A stretch of DNA of 64,000 nt from DASVTU01 sp036387415 (GTDB lineage Bacteria > Acidobacteriota > Blastocatellia > Pyrinomonadales > Pyrinomonadaceae): NCBI GenBank assembly GCA_036387415.1, contig DASVTU010000003.1, forward strand, positions 1 to 64,000, in the 5' to 3' direction. Positions 42,599 to 52,152 of the stretch are shown piece after piece. Made by a program: the position numbers and the translations under genes. Below the pieces are notes generated by a model. It ran no database searches and was not told the origin of the DNA. It saw only the letters and a program-made list of their open reading frames with translations. The stretch's first letter is position 1. Each line of letters starts with the position of its first letter.

Positions 42599-44140
42599 TT
42601 ACTGAAAGACGCGCTCGACGGGAACGACGACCACATCATCCGCTTTGACGTTGATTTTGTAGGCTTCGATGATTTTGTCTTCGTCCGTAATCTCTTTCGG
42701 CTTGTTTGCGTTGGGCGGATAGACGATGGGTGAAGGCTTGCCGCCGACAAGCGCCTCGCGCAAGGCTTCCGCGTCTTTGGTAATCATCACGATGCGCATG
42801 CGGTCGGCTTTGAGATGCTGACGGATGGCGCGATTCACATCGTCGAGCGTGAGCTTCGAGAGTTGGTCGCGCATGTACGTGTTGAAGTCGGCGATGCCGT
42901 AGTAACGGCTGTCGAGCGCGTAGCCGAGTTGCGCGCCCTGCGTCGCCGTCAGGATGTTGACGTACTTCGTCAGGAATTCGCGCGTCGCCTCGAAATCCTC
43001 TTTCGACATCCCGTTACGCACAAGTTTGTCGTGTTCGTAGAGCGCGGCGCGCAGGACGAAATGACCGTTTTCAGGTGTGACGGGGCGAATCCAGATTTGG
43101 AAAATCTGCTGCTGCCGTCCGAGGTTCGGGTCAGGCTCGAACTGGAACATGCCGCGCGGGAAGTATTCGATGTAGGAATAGTTGCCGTAGTTTAGACCAC
43201 GCGCTTCGCGTATGCGTTGGTAGAGATAGCTGTTGGACGAGCGGTGCTGTCCGAAGTAGGACGCGACCACGGCGAGCGCAGGCCAATCCTTGTGCGCGCG
43301 ATTGACGCTCAATGGGAAGCCGAGCGACACGGCGGTCGAGCGCGTGTCGCGTTTGATGATTTCGACGCGCATCCCTTCGTCAACTTTGGGCGCGGCAAAC
43401 TTCGTCTTCGACGCTTCGCCAAGCGGCAACTTCGCGAAATCGGCCATGATTTGCGGCTGAAAACTCGAAGGATAACCGCCCGCCAGACCGATGACGAGAT
43501 TCGACTGCGTGTAGTTTCGCTTGTAGAAATCGCGTACGTCGTCGAGCGTCAGTCGTTCGAGCGACGAGAGCGTGCCGACGTTGTGATGCGCGTAGGGGTG
43601 ATTGTTGTAGATGATGTTGTAGAGATATTCCTTGCCGAGTTCTTCATCATTGGCCTCGCGCAGAGAGACTTTAAGGAAGTTTATCGCGTCGGATTTGAGA
43701 CGTTTGAAATCGTCTTCGCGGAAGCCGGGGTCGAGGAGCATCTGGCTGATAAGTTCATAGTAGCGCGTGAGATTTTCGACGTGCGTCGTGCCGCTAAAGA
43801 CAGTCATCTCCTTGTCCACTTGCGAGTTGAAGGAGACGGCCATCGGATAAAACGCATTGAGAATCTGCTCGTAGGTCATGGTGCGCGTGCCGCCCTGTGC
43901 GAGCATCGAGGCGGTCAGCGCGGCGACGCCCTCTTTGCCTTTCGGGTCGGAGGCCGCGCCCGTCATAAAGAGCAGGCGAAAGGAGACGAGCGGAGAGCGG
44001 TTGGGAAGCAGTACGCTATTCATGTGTGAAGGCTCGCGCCCCTGTGTCTTGGCGGATGAGTTGTTGTCGGTCGTCGTCGCTGCGAACATGGTTTGTGCGA
44101 TGACGAGAGTGGCGAGAGTGGTTGAAAGAAAACGTCGCAT
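42599..44140 (-). CDS. M16 family peptidase-like protein lacking the zinc motif (partner subunit)
   Basis: This 513-residue exported protein starts with ATG at 44140, sharing one base with the stop of the catalytic M16 gene, and has GGAGG upstream. A signal peptide (TTLATLVIAQTMFAA) is followed by two M16 core repeats. The position where HxxEH should be reads GKEGVAALTASML, so it cannot bind zinc. It does keep the paired Arg/Tyr element (YLYQRIREARGLNYGNYSYI) that non-catalytic M16B partners supply to the active site of the other subunit. It is expected to form a heterodimer with the product of 44140-45501 in the periplasm and degrade peptides. Confidence 0.9.
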   Translation of the reverse strand: MRRFLSTTLATLVIAQTMFAATTTDNNSSAKTQGREPSHMNSVLLPNRSPLVSFRLLFMTGAASDPKGKEGVAALTASMLAQGGTRTMTYEQILNAFYPMAVSFNSQVDKEMTVFSGTTHVENLTRYYELISQMLLDPGFREDDFKRLKSDAINFLKVSLREANDEELGKEYLYNIIYNNHPYAHHNVGTLSSLERLTLDDVRDFYKRNYTQSNLVIGLAGGYPSSFQPQIMADFAKLPLGEASKTKFAAPKVDEGMRVEIIKRDTRSTAVSLGFPLSVNRAHKDWPALAVVASYFGQHRSSNSYLYQRIREARGLNYGNYSYIEYFPRGMFQFEPDPNLGRQQQIFQIWIRPVTPENGHFVLRAALYEHDKLVRNGMSKEDFEATREFLTKYVNILTATQGAQLGYALDSRYYGIADFNTYMRDQLSKLTLDDVNRAIRQHLKADRMRIVMITKDAEALREALVGGKPSPIVYPPNANKPKEITDEDKIIEAYKINVKADDVVVVPVERVFQ

Positions 44141-45501
44141 CAATTTCCTGCCTCCTTGCTACCTGCGGTCTTCGTGGCGAGCGTGACGACGGTGCGATTG
44201 TTGTCAGTGAAGTATCGCTGTGCGGCGGCGCGAATATCAGCAGGCGTAATCTGGTCGTAAATCGCAAACACCTTGTTCATCGCTTCGGGCGTATTGCGGA
44301 GTGCGATGTAGGGCGCGAGCGCGGCGGCAATCGCTTCGGAGCTATTCATGGCGAGCGCGAAGCTGTAGCGCACGCGCGAACGCGTCGCGTCGAGTTTATC
44401 CTGCGGCACGGTTTCGGTCGTGTAACGTTTGAAGGTGGCGATGATGGCATCGCGCACGTAATCAACGTCCTTAGGGTCTTTGATGCGCGCGAAGACGGTG
44501 AAGAGTTCGGGGTCAGCTTGATCGTCGGCGGACGGGCTGATGAAATCAACCTTCTGTTCCTTGAGGACGAGGCGTTGATAAAGTTCGGAGTTTTCGCCAA
44601 ACGCGATGGGCGCGAGGAGGTCAAGCGCGGCCTTGTCTTTTTTGACATCGGAGAAGCCCGGAGCGCGGAAGGCGACGGCGATGTAAGGCAGCGTCGGCGT
44701 CGCCCAATCGACGTGTGCGGAGCGCGGCGCATCCTGCGCGGGTTCGGCGGGGATGCGTGGCGAGTAGTTGCCGCGCTTCCAGTTGCCCCAGTATTTCTTG
44801 GTCAGTTCGAGCGCGCGTTCCGGCGTTACGTCACCGGTGATGACGATGGTGGTGTATTCGGGGCGATAGTAGCGATTGTAGAAATCGAGACTGTATTGAT
44901 ACTGGTTCGGCATGTCCTCGATGTCTTTGATGAAGCCCATCGTGGTATGCGCGTAGGTATGTTTTTTGAAGGCGGTGGCGCGCAACGTCTCGTAGAGTTT
45001 GGAGAAGGGGCTAGCGGAATTCTTGTCATACTCGCCACGCACGGCGCCCGCCTCGGTCTTATACTGTTCGGGCGTGTACTGGAGATTCTGGAAGCGGTCG
45101 GCCTCCATCTCCATCACTTTGTCGAGGTCTTCCTTCGAGAAGACTTCGTGATAGACCGTGCGGTCGTCCGACGTGTAGGCGTTCGAGGATGCGCCCGCGC
45201 GTTTGAGAATGGCGTCGCGCTCGTCTGCGGAGAAGTTTTTGCTGCCGCGAAACATCAGATGCTCGAAGAAGTGTGCGTAGCCGCTCTTGCCGGGTTCGAT
45301 TTCGTTGCGCGAACCTGTGCGGACGACGATATAGACGGCGACGAGGTTCGGGTAGTCGGTCGGGACAGTCACCAGACGCAGGCCGTTCGGCAAATCGACC
45401 TGCTTATAGTCATATGGAAAAGCCTTACGCGTTGGCGTCTGCTGTGCCAGCACCATGAGCGGCACACAGAGCATCACGACGATGAGCGATAAGATTCTCA
45501 T
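44140..45501 (-). CDS. M16 family zinc peptidase, catalytic subunit
   Basis: This 453-residue exported peptidase starts at 45501 (AGGAG upstream; the open frame to 45639 has no better start). The signal peptide is LSLIVVMLCVPLMVLAQ. The inverted zinc motif HFFEHLMF places ligands at His77 and His81 with catalytic Glu80; the distal Glu is within TEAGAVRGEYDKN near 157. Two M16 domains fill the rest (IVITGDVTPERALELTKKYW and ATRSRVRYSFALAMNSSEAI). The gene is directly followed by its inactive partner. Such pairs degrade peptides in the periplasm. Confidence 0.94.
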   Translation of the reverse strand: MRILSLIVVMLCVPLMVLAQQTPTRKAFPYDYKQVDLPNGLRLVTVPTDYPNLVAVYIVVRTGSRNEIEPGKSGYAHFFEHLMFRGSKNFSADERDAILKRAGASSNAYTSDDRTVYHEVFSKEDLDKVMEMEADRFQNLQYTPEQYKTEAGAVRGEYDKNSASPFSKLYETLRATAFKKHTYAHTTMGFIKDIEDMPNQYQYSLDFYNRYYRPEYTTIVITGDVTPERALELTKKYWGNWKRGNYSPRIPAEPAQDAPRSAHVDWATPTLPYIAVAFRAPGFSDVKKDKAALDLLAPIAFGENSELYQRLVLKEQKVDFISPSADDQADPELFTVFARIKDPKDVDYVRDAIIATFKRYTTETVPQDKLDATRSRVRYSFALAMNSSEAIAAALAPYIALRNTPEAMNKVFAIYDQITPADIRAAAQRYFTDNNRTVVTLATKTAGSKEAGN

Positions 45502-45735
45502 GATTTGTCTACTCCTAATTCTTTTGAAAGGAATTGTCGCGGAGACGCCCGTATTATACCCGACCGCGCGGCGCTTGACGACAACCGAGCCGGAAAGAAT
45601 CGCAGCGGAGGGAAACGCCGCGAGCGTTTTCTTCATCAAGTATCGTGTGCCTCCGCCGTGTCTCTGGCAGCGAAGCGCAGAAAGCGTCTACACTCCCGGC
45701 ATGGATTGATTTTTCATCAAAGAAAGCGGCCATCA

Positions 45736-47694
45736 ATGTTCACCATTACTCTCAGACAAACGCGCAGCACAGACCGACACACGCATGACTACCGCGTGGC
45801 GCGGCGACGGATTTTATTGATTGGCGTTTTATGCGTCGCTCTGCATGCGGCGAGCGCGATGGCCGCGCCGAGCGGCGACGCTGCGCGTGCGACGGATGCT
45901 GCTCCGCCGCGTTGGTCTGTGAAACTCGACGGCGCGGTGCGCTTTTATCAACCGACGGAGATGGGAGTGATGCTGGCGGGCACAGAGCGTTCGCTCTATG
46001 CGCTTGACGCGGAGACGGGTGAGGCGCTCTGGCGACGCAAGAATGCGCGTCTCGACGAAACGGATGTCGCGCCCATTCCCGGCACAGACCTCGTTCTGCT
46101 CACCTTCGAGCGAGGCGACAAAACACGCATCGAAGCCGCAGACGTTCTGACGGGCGACACCATCTGGCAGAGCGAGCGCGTGCGCGGCGCGGTAATGCAG
46201 ATGGCGGTCGATGCGTCGGCGCGTCTGTTGGCAGTCGTCGTGGTACGCGATGCGCGCGGGCGTGCGCGCGAGGGTTTCAAGCGTCGCCCGTCGATTCATG
46301 TTTTCAATTTGGCGACGGGCGACGAGCGTTGGCGACGTGAAGTTGAAAGCGAAGTGGAGATGATGCCCGCGCGTTGGGGTGCGGACGGCGACACCGCATA
46401 CACGCTCGACAATTATCGTGCGCCTCTGTTTCTCGACGGGCGTCTGTTCTTTTTCTACGAGGGCGCGACCTCCGTGGACGCCGAGACGGGCAAGGAGCGC
46501 GAGCGCGAACGCTTTCGCGTCAACGAAGACGGACTCGCGCTGACGGAAGCCGACCCGTTGTTTGACGAGAGTTTTATCTACACGTCTGGACGCGGACGCG
46601 TGCGCGCCGTGTCGCGTCGGACGGGCGAAGTCGAGTGGGAAGCCAAGGACCTCGGTCTGACGCCGGAGATGCTGCTCACGCGCGGCGTCCTCTACGTGCG
46701 GACGGGCGGGCAGTTTGCGCGCCTGCGCGACGGCGAGACGGTCGAGCGCGGCCCCTACGGCGTGAGCGCGATTGACGCGCGTACGGGTAAGACGCTCTGG
46801 CGCTACAAGGGCGCGGACAAGGGCATCACCAACCTTGCCCTCCCCGACGACTCGACTATCCTCATCGCCGACCGCGACGACCTCATCTTCATCGACGCCG
46901 CGACGGGCAAACGTCGCAGCAAAGTTTCGCACGGCGTCGAGCGCGCAGCCTTCGTACTTATCAATGAAGCGGGGCAGGCGGTGGTCGGCGGGCGGAACAC
47001 GATTGAGGGCATCGACGTGAGAAGCGGCGAGCGCATCTGGCGTGCGCGCCACAACGCGCCGGGGCGCGGCATCCTACGCACTGTTACTGCTGTCGCAGCA
47101 CGCGCCGCCGCGCTCTATTTTCGTTACGGCGGCGTCGCCACCGCAGCCTTCCGTGGCGCACAACTGGCGCGTGCTGCGAGCGGTCTGCGTTCGGGCGTGC
47201 GCCTGCGTGCGGCGGCGATGCCCGCGTTGCAATCGCTCGCCACCGACGCGGCGCGCGACTACGTTTCTACGCGCTTCACGCCTTTCGGCGTCGCCTCGCG
47301 TCTCGAATCGTCGACAGCGACAGCTACGTCCACCGTACGTCGCGCGCGACAAGTTGAATCGTTGAGGACGGGGCGTGCGTTGCCGCGTCCTTCGGTGGAT
47401 GTCGAGGAGCGTCTGCTCGACCGTCTCGACCCGGCGCGACAACTCGAACGGCTTTCGAGTTTTCTCCTGCGTCGTCGCCGTCTCGCTGCGTTGCGCGGCG
47501 AGTGGATGTACTACTACACGGATTTGCCGGGCGATGGCAACGGCCTCGCGGGCGTCAACATCAACAACGGACAGACCGAACGCGCCATACGCCTAAGCGA
47601 CCCGGACGAGCGTTTCTTCGTTGACGAAACAACCGGGCTGCTCCACACGGCGAAAGATAATCACTTGCTCGCCTACGAGATTCGCAATCGCTAA
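45736..47694 (+). CDS. PQQ-like beta-propeller exported protein with a helical insertion
   Basis: This 652-residue protein starts at 45736; the frame is open from 45505 but only this start gives a signal peptide (RRILLIGVLCVALHAASAMA). The body consists of quinoprotein-like propeller blades: YALDAETGEALWRRKN, HVFNLATGDERWRREV, RAVSRRTGEVEWEAKD, SAIDARTGKTLWRYKG, GIDVRSGERIWRARH. Residues about 450-595 break the pattern with an Arg/Ala-rich helical stretch, after which a last blade (GVNINNGQTERAIRL) closes the protein. No PQQ-binding or catalytic set is evident, so a scaffold or binding role is likely. It is divergent from the M16 pair across 234 bases and convergent with the DUF5117 protease. 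Confidence 0.8.
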   Translation: MFTITLRQTRSTDRHTHDYRVARRRILLIGVLCVALHAASAMAAPSGDAARATDAAPPRWSVKLDGAVRFYQPTEMGVMLAGTERSLYALDAETGEALWRRKNARLDETDVAPIPGTDLVLLTFERGDKTRIEAADVLTGDTIWQSERVRGAVMQMAVDASARLLAVVVVRDARGRAREGFKRRPSIHVFNLATGDERWRREVESEVEMMPARWGADGDTAYTLDNYRAPLFLDGRLFFFYEGATSVDAETGKERERERFRVNEDGLALTEADPLFDESFIYTSGRGRVRAVSRRTGEVEWEAKDLGLTPEMLLTRGVLYVRTGGQFARLRDGETVERGPYGVSAIDARTGKTLWRYKGADKGITNLALPDDSTILIADRDDLIFIDAATGKRRSKVSHGVERAAFVLINEAGQAVVGGRNTIEGIDVRSGERIWRARHNAPGRGILRTVTAVAARAAALYFRYGGVATAAFRGAQLARAASGLRSGVRLRAAAMPALQSLATDAARDYVSTRFTPFGVASRLESSTATATSTVRRARQVESLRTGRALPRPSVDVEERLLDRLDPARQLERLSSFLLRRRRLAALRGEWMYYYTDLPGDGNGLAGVNINNGQTERAIRLSDPDERFFVDETTGLLHTAKDNHLLAYEIRNR

Positions 47695-47731
47695 ACAAAA
47701 TTCGCTTCAAACATAACCGCTACTGCAATCG

Positions 47732-50320
47732 CTAACGCGCGCCGATGGGGTCGCCCTGCGGGCGCGGCAACGGCGCGGTCTGTCGACGCGGCGCATCCGG
47801 TCGCACGAGGAAACGCTCGATGTCGTCGAGCGTCGCACGGCGGTGCGCGATGTCCATGCCGCTGCGGGGCGGTGACGGCGCGTTGATGACGGTAATCAAC
47901 GCGCGCAACGCGTCGGTAGCGACGGCGCGTACTTGCGGCGAGGCGTCGGCGTTGGCCGCCAAATCCATCAGCCTAGTCACGGTCAAACTCTGGACGGCTC
48001 GCGCGACGGCTGCTTGAAAAGGGTCTGACGAAACGGGCGTCTTCCATGTCTGCGCGACGAGCGCATCCGTGACATGTTTGAAATCGGGATTCGCGGGTTG
48101 TCGTGCGTGAAACTCAATCAGACGCGCCGCGCGATGCGGTTCGAGTAGTTCGCTAATGGTGAGGTCGGCGGCGATGGCGGCGGCGGCGATGGGGTCGAAC
48201 GTGGGGTCGGTGCGTTTGTTGAAAAGCTCTGCGGTACCGCCTTGATAGCCGAAGGCGGTCGGCGGAATCAGTGCGAGAATTCTTTGCGGTATAACGAGTT
48301 CTTCCGTCTTGATGGTGTCGAGGATTGCTTGGAGTGCGTGTCGCTGTCGTGTCGCCGGAACCACCTCTTGAACGGAGGCGGGCGTCGCGGTGTCGGCGGC
48401 GGTCTTGACGGCGTAAGTGTAGTAGACGCCGCCGAGCGATTTGGCCGCCGCTTGCAGTTGATAACGATGGTGAAGATAGAGCGGCAGCAGCTTGGCTTCG
48501 AGCGACGAGAGCGGCGTGCCGCGCGCGATGTTACCGAGGCCGAACTGCGCGAGACCGATGCGACGCACTTCCATTTCATGTCGCAGCATGGCAACGGGGT
48601 CGTCGCCGTTGTCCCATAGATTGGCGAGCGGATGTGCAGCTCCGGCAGGTCGCGCGTCCGCGTCGGAAATAAACAACATGCCGGACGCCGTGCCTTGCTG
48701 CAAAATCTTTTCGAGTTCCGCGTCTTCATTCGCACCGGGCGCGAACTGCGCGTAAGCATAGCGGATAGCAAACTTGTCATACGCGCCGATGCCGCGCGCG
48801 TAGGCGTTGGAGAGGTCGAGTTTGCCGTTTCTGATTTCAACCAACGGCGCGGGGTAATCCATGACGGACGCGCGCCCGTAAGTGCTGGCGGCGAAGTTGT
48901 GTGCGAGGCCGAGCGTGTGGCCGACTTCGTGCGCGGACAACTGGCGTATGCGCGCGAGCGACATCGCCGCCGCGTCGTTGGCAGCCTCCGCGCCGAAAAG
49001 ATAATCGGCATCGTGCATCATGGCGAAGGCGCAGGAGGAGTGGTCGCCCAACGTCGCGGCGTGGCGGCGGTCGCTCGTCGTCATCGTGTGACGGTTGCGG
49101 GTCGTCGTCGCTTCGTTGCGTTCGTTGGAGGGGACGAGTCCGGTGCCGATGAGATAATCCTGTCGGGCACGCAACGAGTCGAGCGTAACGTTGCCTTTGA
49201 TGACCTCTCCGGTGCGCGGGTCAACGATGCTCGAACCGTAAGCCCAGCCGCGCGTCGAGCGATGTACCCACGTAATCATGTTGTAGCGCACGTCCATCGG
49301 GTCGGCATCAGCGGGCAGCACTTTGACCTGAAAGGCGTTGCGAAATCCGGCGGCCTCGAACGCTTCGTTCCACCACGACGCACCTTCAATCAAAGCATCG
49401 CGGATGGCGGGCGGCGCACCGTTGTCAACGTAATAAACGATGGGGCGCACAGGCTCGGAGATGGGCGCGTCGGGGTTTCGCTTCTCCAAACGATGACGCA
49501 CAATCCAACGCTTCTCGATGGCTTCATTGATGGGCGCGGCGTAGTCGTAAAACTCGATGGCGAAGACGCCGACGCGTGGGTCTAAACGTCTGGGTTGATA
49601 ACGGCGGTCGGGCAGTTCGACGAAGGAGTGATGCTGGCGGACGGTGACGGCGCGTGGCAGAGGGACGGTATCGCGGACGAGCGCGCCGGGGTCTTCGTCG
49701 GAAGTGAAGGTGAGAGTGGTTTCGACTTCGGTGTTCTGCGGAAAATTTTTGGTCTTCTGTCGATAGAAGGCGCTCCGCGATTCGTCGAGATTGAAGCGCC
49801 CCTGATTGGTCTGGCGCAGACGGTCGGAGACGCCGTGCGCGTCGCGTATGAAAAAGGATGTGGCATCGACGAGCACTCGTTCGCCCTCCGTTGCTTCGAC
49901 CTTGAAGCCCCAGATGACCGAACGCGCAAACGATTCTTCGACGGCGCGACGCTCCGCCGCGTTGTCGCTGAGCGCGCGGAAACGTTGGTTCGGTTCAATC
50001 AACAAGACCTTGTTGGCGATGCGCTCGAAGAAGGCGACGCGTGTGTCGCCGAGTTGTCCACGGTCGAGTCCAATCGGGTTGGAGCCGACGCCCGTCGGCA
50101 GTGAAACCTGATAAAGCAACTCGTTATTGAAACGCGAGATTTCCATGTAGAGCTTGCCCTCTTCGGCGTTCCAGTAGAGCGGCAGAAAGCCGTCGAGTCG
50201 TTCGAGCGAGGCGGTGAAAGTCTTGATGCTTTTGTCTCGTTTGTCTTGCGCTGCCGCCGTTGCGTTTGCGGGAAGCAGGAGCAGAACGAGGAGCGTGAGA
50301 AGCAGTAGGGGTCGGGTCAT
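47732..50320 (-). CDS. DUF5117/DUF4953-type zinc-dependent metalloprotease, exported
   Basis: This 862-residue protein starts at 50320 with AGAGGA upstream. The signal peptide is LLLLTLLVLLLLPANATAAA. The N-terminal DUF5117-type region (about 35-250) begins FTASLERLDGFLPLYWNAEE. The zinc site is the extended metzincin motif HEVGHTLGLAHNF near residue 464, followed by the Met-turn-like SVMDYPAP. The C-terminal 380 residues are helical, family-specific (DUF4953/5118-like). The family is widespread in Acidobacteriota and Bacteroidota, but its substrates are not known to me. Its stop faces the stop of the PQQ-like gene 37 bases away. Confidence 0.9.
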   Translation of the reverse strand: MTRPLLLLTLLVLLLLPANATAAAQDKRDKSIKTFTASLERLDGFLPLYWNAEEGKLYMEISRFNNELLYQVSLPTGVGSNPIGLDRGQLGDTRVAFFERIANKVLLIEPNQRFRALSDNAAERRAVEESFARSVIWGFKVEATEGERVLVDATSFFIRDAHGVSDRLRQTNQGRFNLDESRSAFYRQKTKNFPQNTEVETTLTFTSDEDPGALVRDTVPLPRAVTVRQHHSFVELPDRRYQPRRLDPRVGVFAIEFYDYAAPINEAIEKRWIVRHRLEKRNPDAPISEPVRPIVYYVDNGAPPAIRDALIEGASWWNEAFEAAGFRNAFQVKVLPADADPMDVRYNMITWVHRSTRGWAYGSSIVDPRTGEVIKGNVTLDSLRARQDYLIGTGLVPSNERNEATTTRNRHTMTTSDRRHAATLGDHSSCAFAMMHDADYLFGAEAANDAAAMSLARIRQLSAHEVGHTLGLAHNFAASTYGRASVMDYPAPLVEIRNGKLDLSNAYARGIGAYDKFAIRYAYAQFAPGANEDAELEKILQQGTASGMLFISDADARPAGAAHPLANLWDNGDDPVAMLRHEMEVRRIGLAQFGLGNIARGTPLSSLEAKLLPLYLHHRYQLQAAAKSLGGVYYTYAVKTAADTATPASVQEVVPATRQRHALQAILDTIKTEELVIPQRILALIPPTAFGYQGGTAELFNKRTDPTFDPIAAAAIAADLTISELLEPHRAARLIEFHARQPANPDFKHVTDALVAQTWKTPVSSDPFQAAVARAVQSLTVTRLMDLAANADASPQVRAVATDALRALITVINAPSPPRSGMDIAHRRATLDDIERFLVRPDAPRRQTAPLPRPQGDPIGAR

Positions 50321-50483
50321 GATGTCCTCTTGGGGCAGGGAATTAAGAGTGTCCAACTAATATTACGAGAGACGCCGAAGATTGGTTTTTTGACCGCCGC
50401 ACAGTGGAGCGTCGCGAGCGACGTGGACTGTATTGTGCTTGAAGCGGAGTTTTTCCGAAAGAGATTTTTTTGAAAACGACCGA

Positions 50484-50517
50484 CAAAAAAAGCGAGACGG
50501 CTTGAAACCGTCTCGCT
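50484..50517 (-). terminator. Rho-independent terminator after the M4 peptidase gene
   Basis: AGCGAGACGG (50491-50500) pairs perfectly with CCGTCTCGCT (50508-50517) around a 7-base loop. On the minus strand the stem is followed by an uninterrupted run of seven T at 50490-50484. It starts 39 bases after the peptidase stop. Confidence 0.92.
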
Positions 50518-50556
50518 TCCGAATTTTCGTAAATTGTTTTCGTCGCGCTTACTGGC

Positions 50557-52152
50557 TTAGACCACTCCGCAGAGCGACCATGCCTGTGCGACGGCGTTGT
50601 AATTGGCGCTGCCGGAACCATAGATGGCGGCGGCGGCGTTGAGCGTGGCGGTGCGCGCGCCACGGAAGTTGGTGCTCGAAGTCATGTAGGAGGTGAGCGC
50701 GCGATACCAGATGCGTGCGGCTGCGTCGGCTCCGATGCCAGTCATCGAACCGCCGCGATGGTGCGTGCCGCCGACGGCGAGCAGATAGAAGGCTTTGTTG
50801 GCGATGCCGGAATTGATGTGGACGCCGCCGCTATCGGCTGTGCCGGTGTAGCGTTCGCTGTAGTGGTCGGGGTCGTCGTCGGCGGTGTAGCCGCTGTTGC
50901 TGGCGGCGTGCGGGTTGTCCATGTAGCGGAGGGCATCTCCACCGACGCTGGGCGTGTAGCACTGCTCGCCAATCTTCCATGTGTTGCTGGTCTGTCCCTG
51001 CACGGAGCGTTCGACCATCGCGCCGAACACGTCCGACATGGATTCATTGAGAGCGCCGGATTCGTTTGAATAGGTCAGACGAGCGGTGCGCTCGGTGACG
51101 CCGTGCGTCATTTCGTGGCCGCAGATGTCGAGCGTGACGAGCGGTGAGAAGGACGAGCCGTTGCCGTCGCCGTAGGTCATGTAGCTGCCGTTCCAGAAGG
51201 CGTTGTTGTAGTTGACGCCATAATGAACTTTGGAACTGATGAGACCCGTCACGCCGTCGGCGGAAGTGTAATAGGCGGGGCCGCCAGCGCCGTCGATGCC
51301 GCGCCGACCGTGCACGTTGAGATAATAGTCATAAACTTTGGCCGCACCGTAGTGTGCATCGACGCCCGCACGTTGCGTGGTTGAATTCCAGATGTTGTCG
51401 GCGTCGGTGAAGCGATAGGTAGAAGACGTCGTGTTGCGATTATCGAAAGTACCGATTTTGCGGCTGATGTCTTCCATGTAATAGGTCGAGCCGTTGAAGT
51501 AAGTGTTGATGGTGACCGTGCCGCTGTAGAGCGACGAGCCGGAGGCGGTTTGGAGGTTGTTGTAGTTCCAGACTTTGCTGCCGTTATGCGCGTCGATGAA
51601 ATAGGCGGGCATGGCGGTGGCAGGCGTGCCGTCTTCGCGGCGCAACTGGACGCGGTAGGCCAAACGGTCGCGACCTTTGTAACGCAGCACAAACAGTTCG
51701 GCTTCGGGCGCGGCGGTCAGGCAATCGGAGCAGCCGTAGGCGGCGACGGCGCGTGCGATGGCATCGTCCGCTGTGATGTTGGGAAGCGTGCTGACCGAAA
51801 TGGATTTGGCGAAGTCGTCGGTGACGGCAGCGACGCTTTCGTCGGCGTTGAGATGCACGATGGCTTCGCCGCCGAAGACGGGCACGCCCTGATATGTTTG
51901 CTGGACGTGTGTGTGCAGCATGGCCGAGTCGTCTTCAAAGACGCGTTTGGTCTTGAGTTCGCTGACATCGTTGACGCCGAGGTCGCCGAGACGCTGCGCG
52001 AGCACTTCGCGGCTCTTGGCTTCAGCGCGGGCTAATTTGTCGGGGGCGCCGAGTGCGGATTTGGGGTTGTTGGCGGAAACTCCCTGGTTTGTGGTGGCGA
52101 TGGCAAGCAGCAGAACCGCGATGGTCGCGGTCAGAAATAGAATCTTTTTCAT
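50557..52152 (-). CDS. M4 family (thermolysin-like) zinc metallopeptidase, secreted
   Basis: This 531-residue pre-pro-enzyme starts at 52152, seven bases after GAGGAG. Signal peptide LFLTATIAVLLLAIATTNQG precedes an FTP propeptide (THVQQTYQGVPVFGGEAIVH) and a PepSY-like part (LAYRVQLRREDGTP). The catalytic domain has zinc motif DICGHEMTHGVTE near 346 and the third ligand Glu in GALNESMSD, with the active-site His in DSGGVHINSGIANKAFYLLA. The C-terminus is AVAQAWSLCGVV. The enzyme is an extracellular endopeptidase that is activated by removal of its propeptide. Confidence 0.96.
   Translation of the reverse strand: MKKILFLTATIAVLLLAIATTNQGVSANNPKSALGAPDKLARAEAKSREVLAQRLGDLGVNDVSELKTKRVFEDDSAMLHTHVQQTYQGVPVFGGEAIVHLNADESVAAVTDDFAKSISVSTLPNITADDAIARAVAAYGCSDCLTAAPEAELFVLRYKGRDRLAYRVQLRREDGTPATAMPAYFIDAHNGSKVWNYNNLQTASGSSLYSGTVTINTYFNGSTYYMEDISRKIGTFDNRNTTSSTYRFTDADNIWNSTTQRAGVDAHYGAAKVYDYYLNVHGRRGIDGAGGPAYYTSADGVTGLISSKVHYGVNYNNAFWNGSYMTYGDGNGSSFSPLVTLDICGHEMTHGVTERTARLTYSNESGALNESMSDVFGAMVERSVQGQTSNTWKIGEQCYTPSVGGDALRYMDNPHAASNSGYTADDDPDHYSERYTGTADSGGVHINSGIANKAFYLLAVGGTHHRGGSMTGIGADAAARIWYRALTSYMTSSTNFRGARTATLNAAAAIYGSGSANYNAVAQAWSLCGVV

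Noticed and set aside
45829..47052. 407-codon minus-strand open frame opposite the PQQ-like gene
   Set aside because: Arg/His-rich antisense frame without recognisable domains; the plus-strand gene has a signal peptide and propeller repeats.
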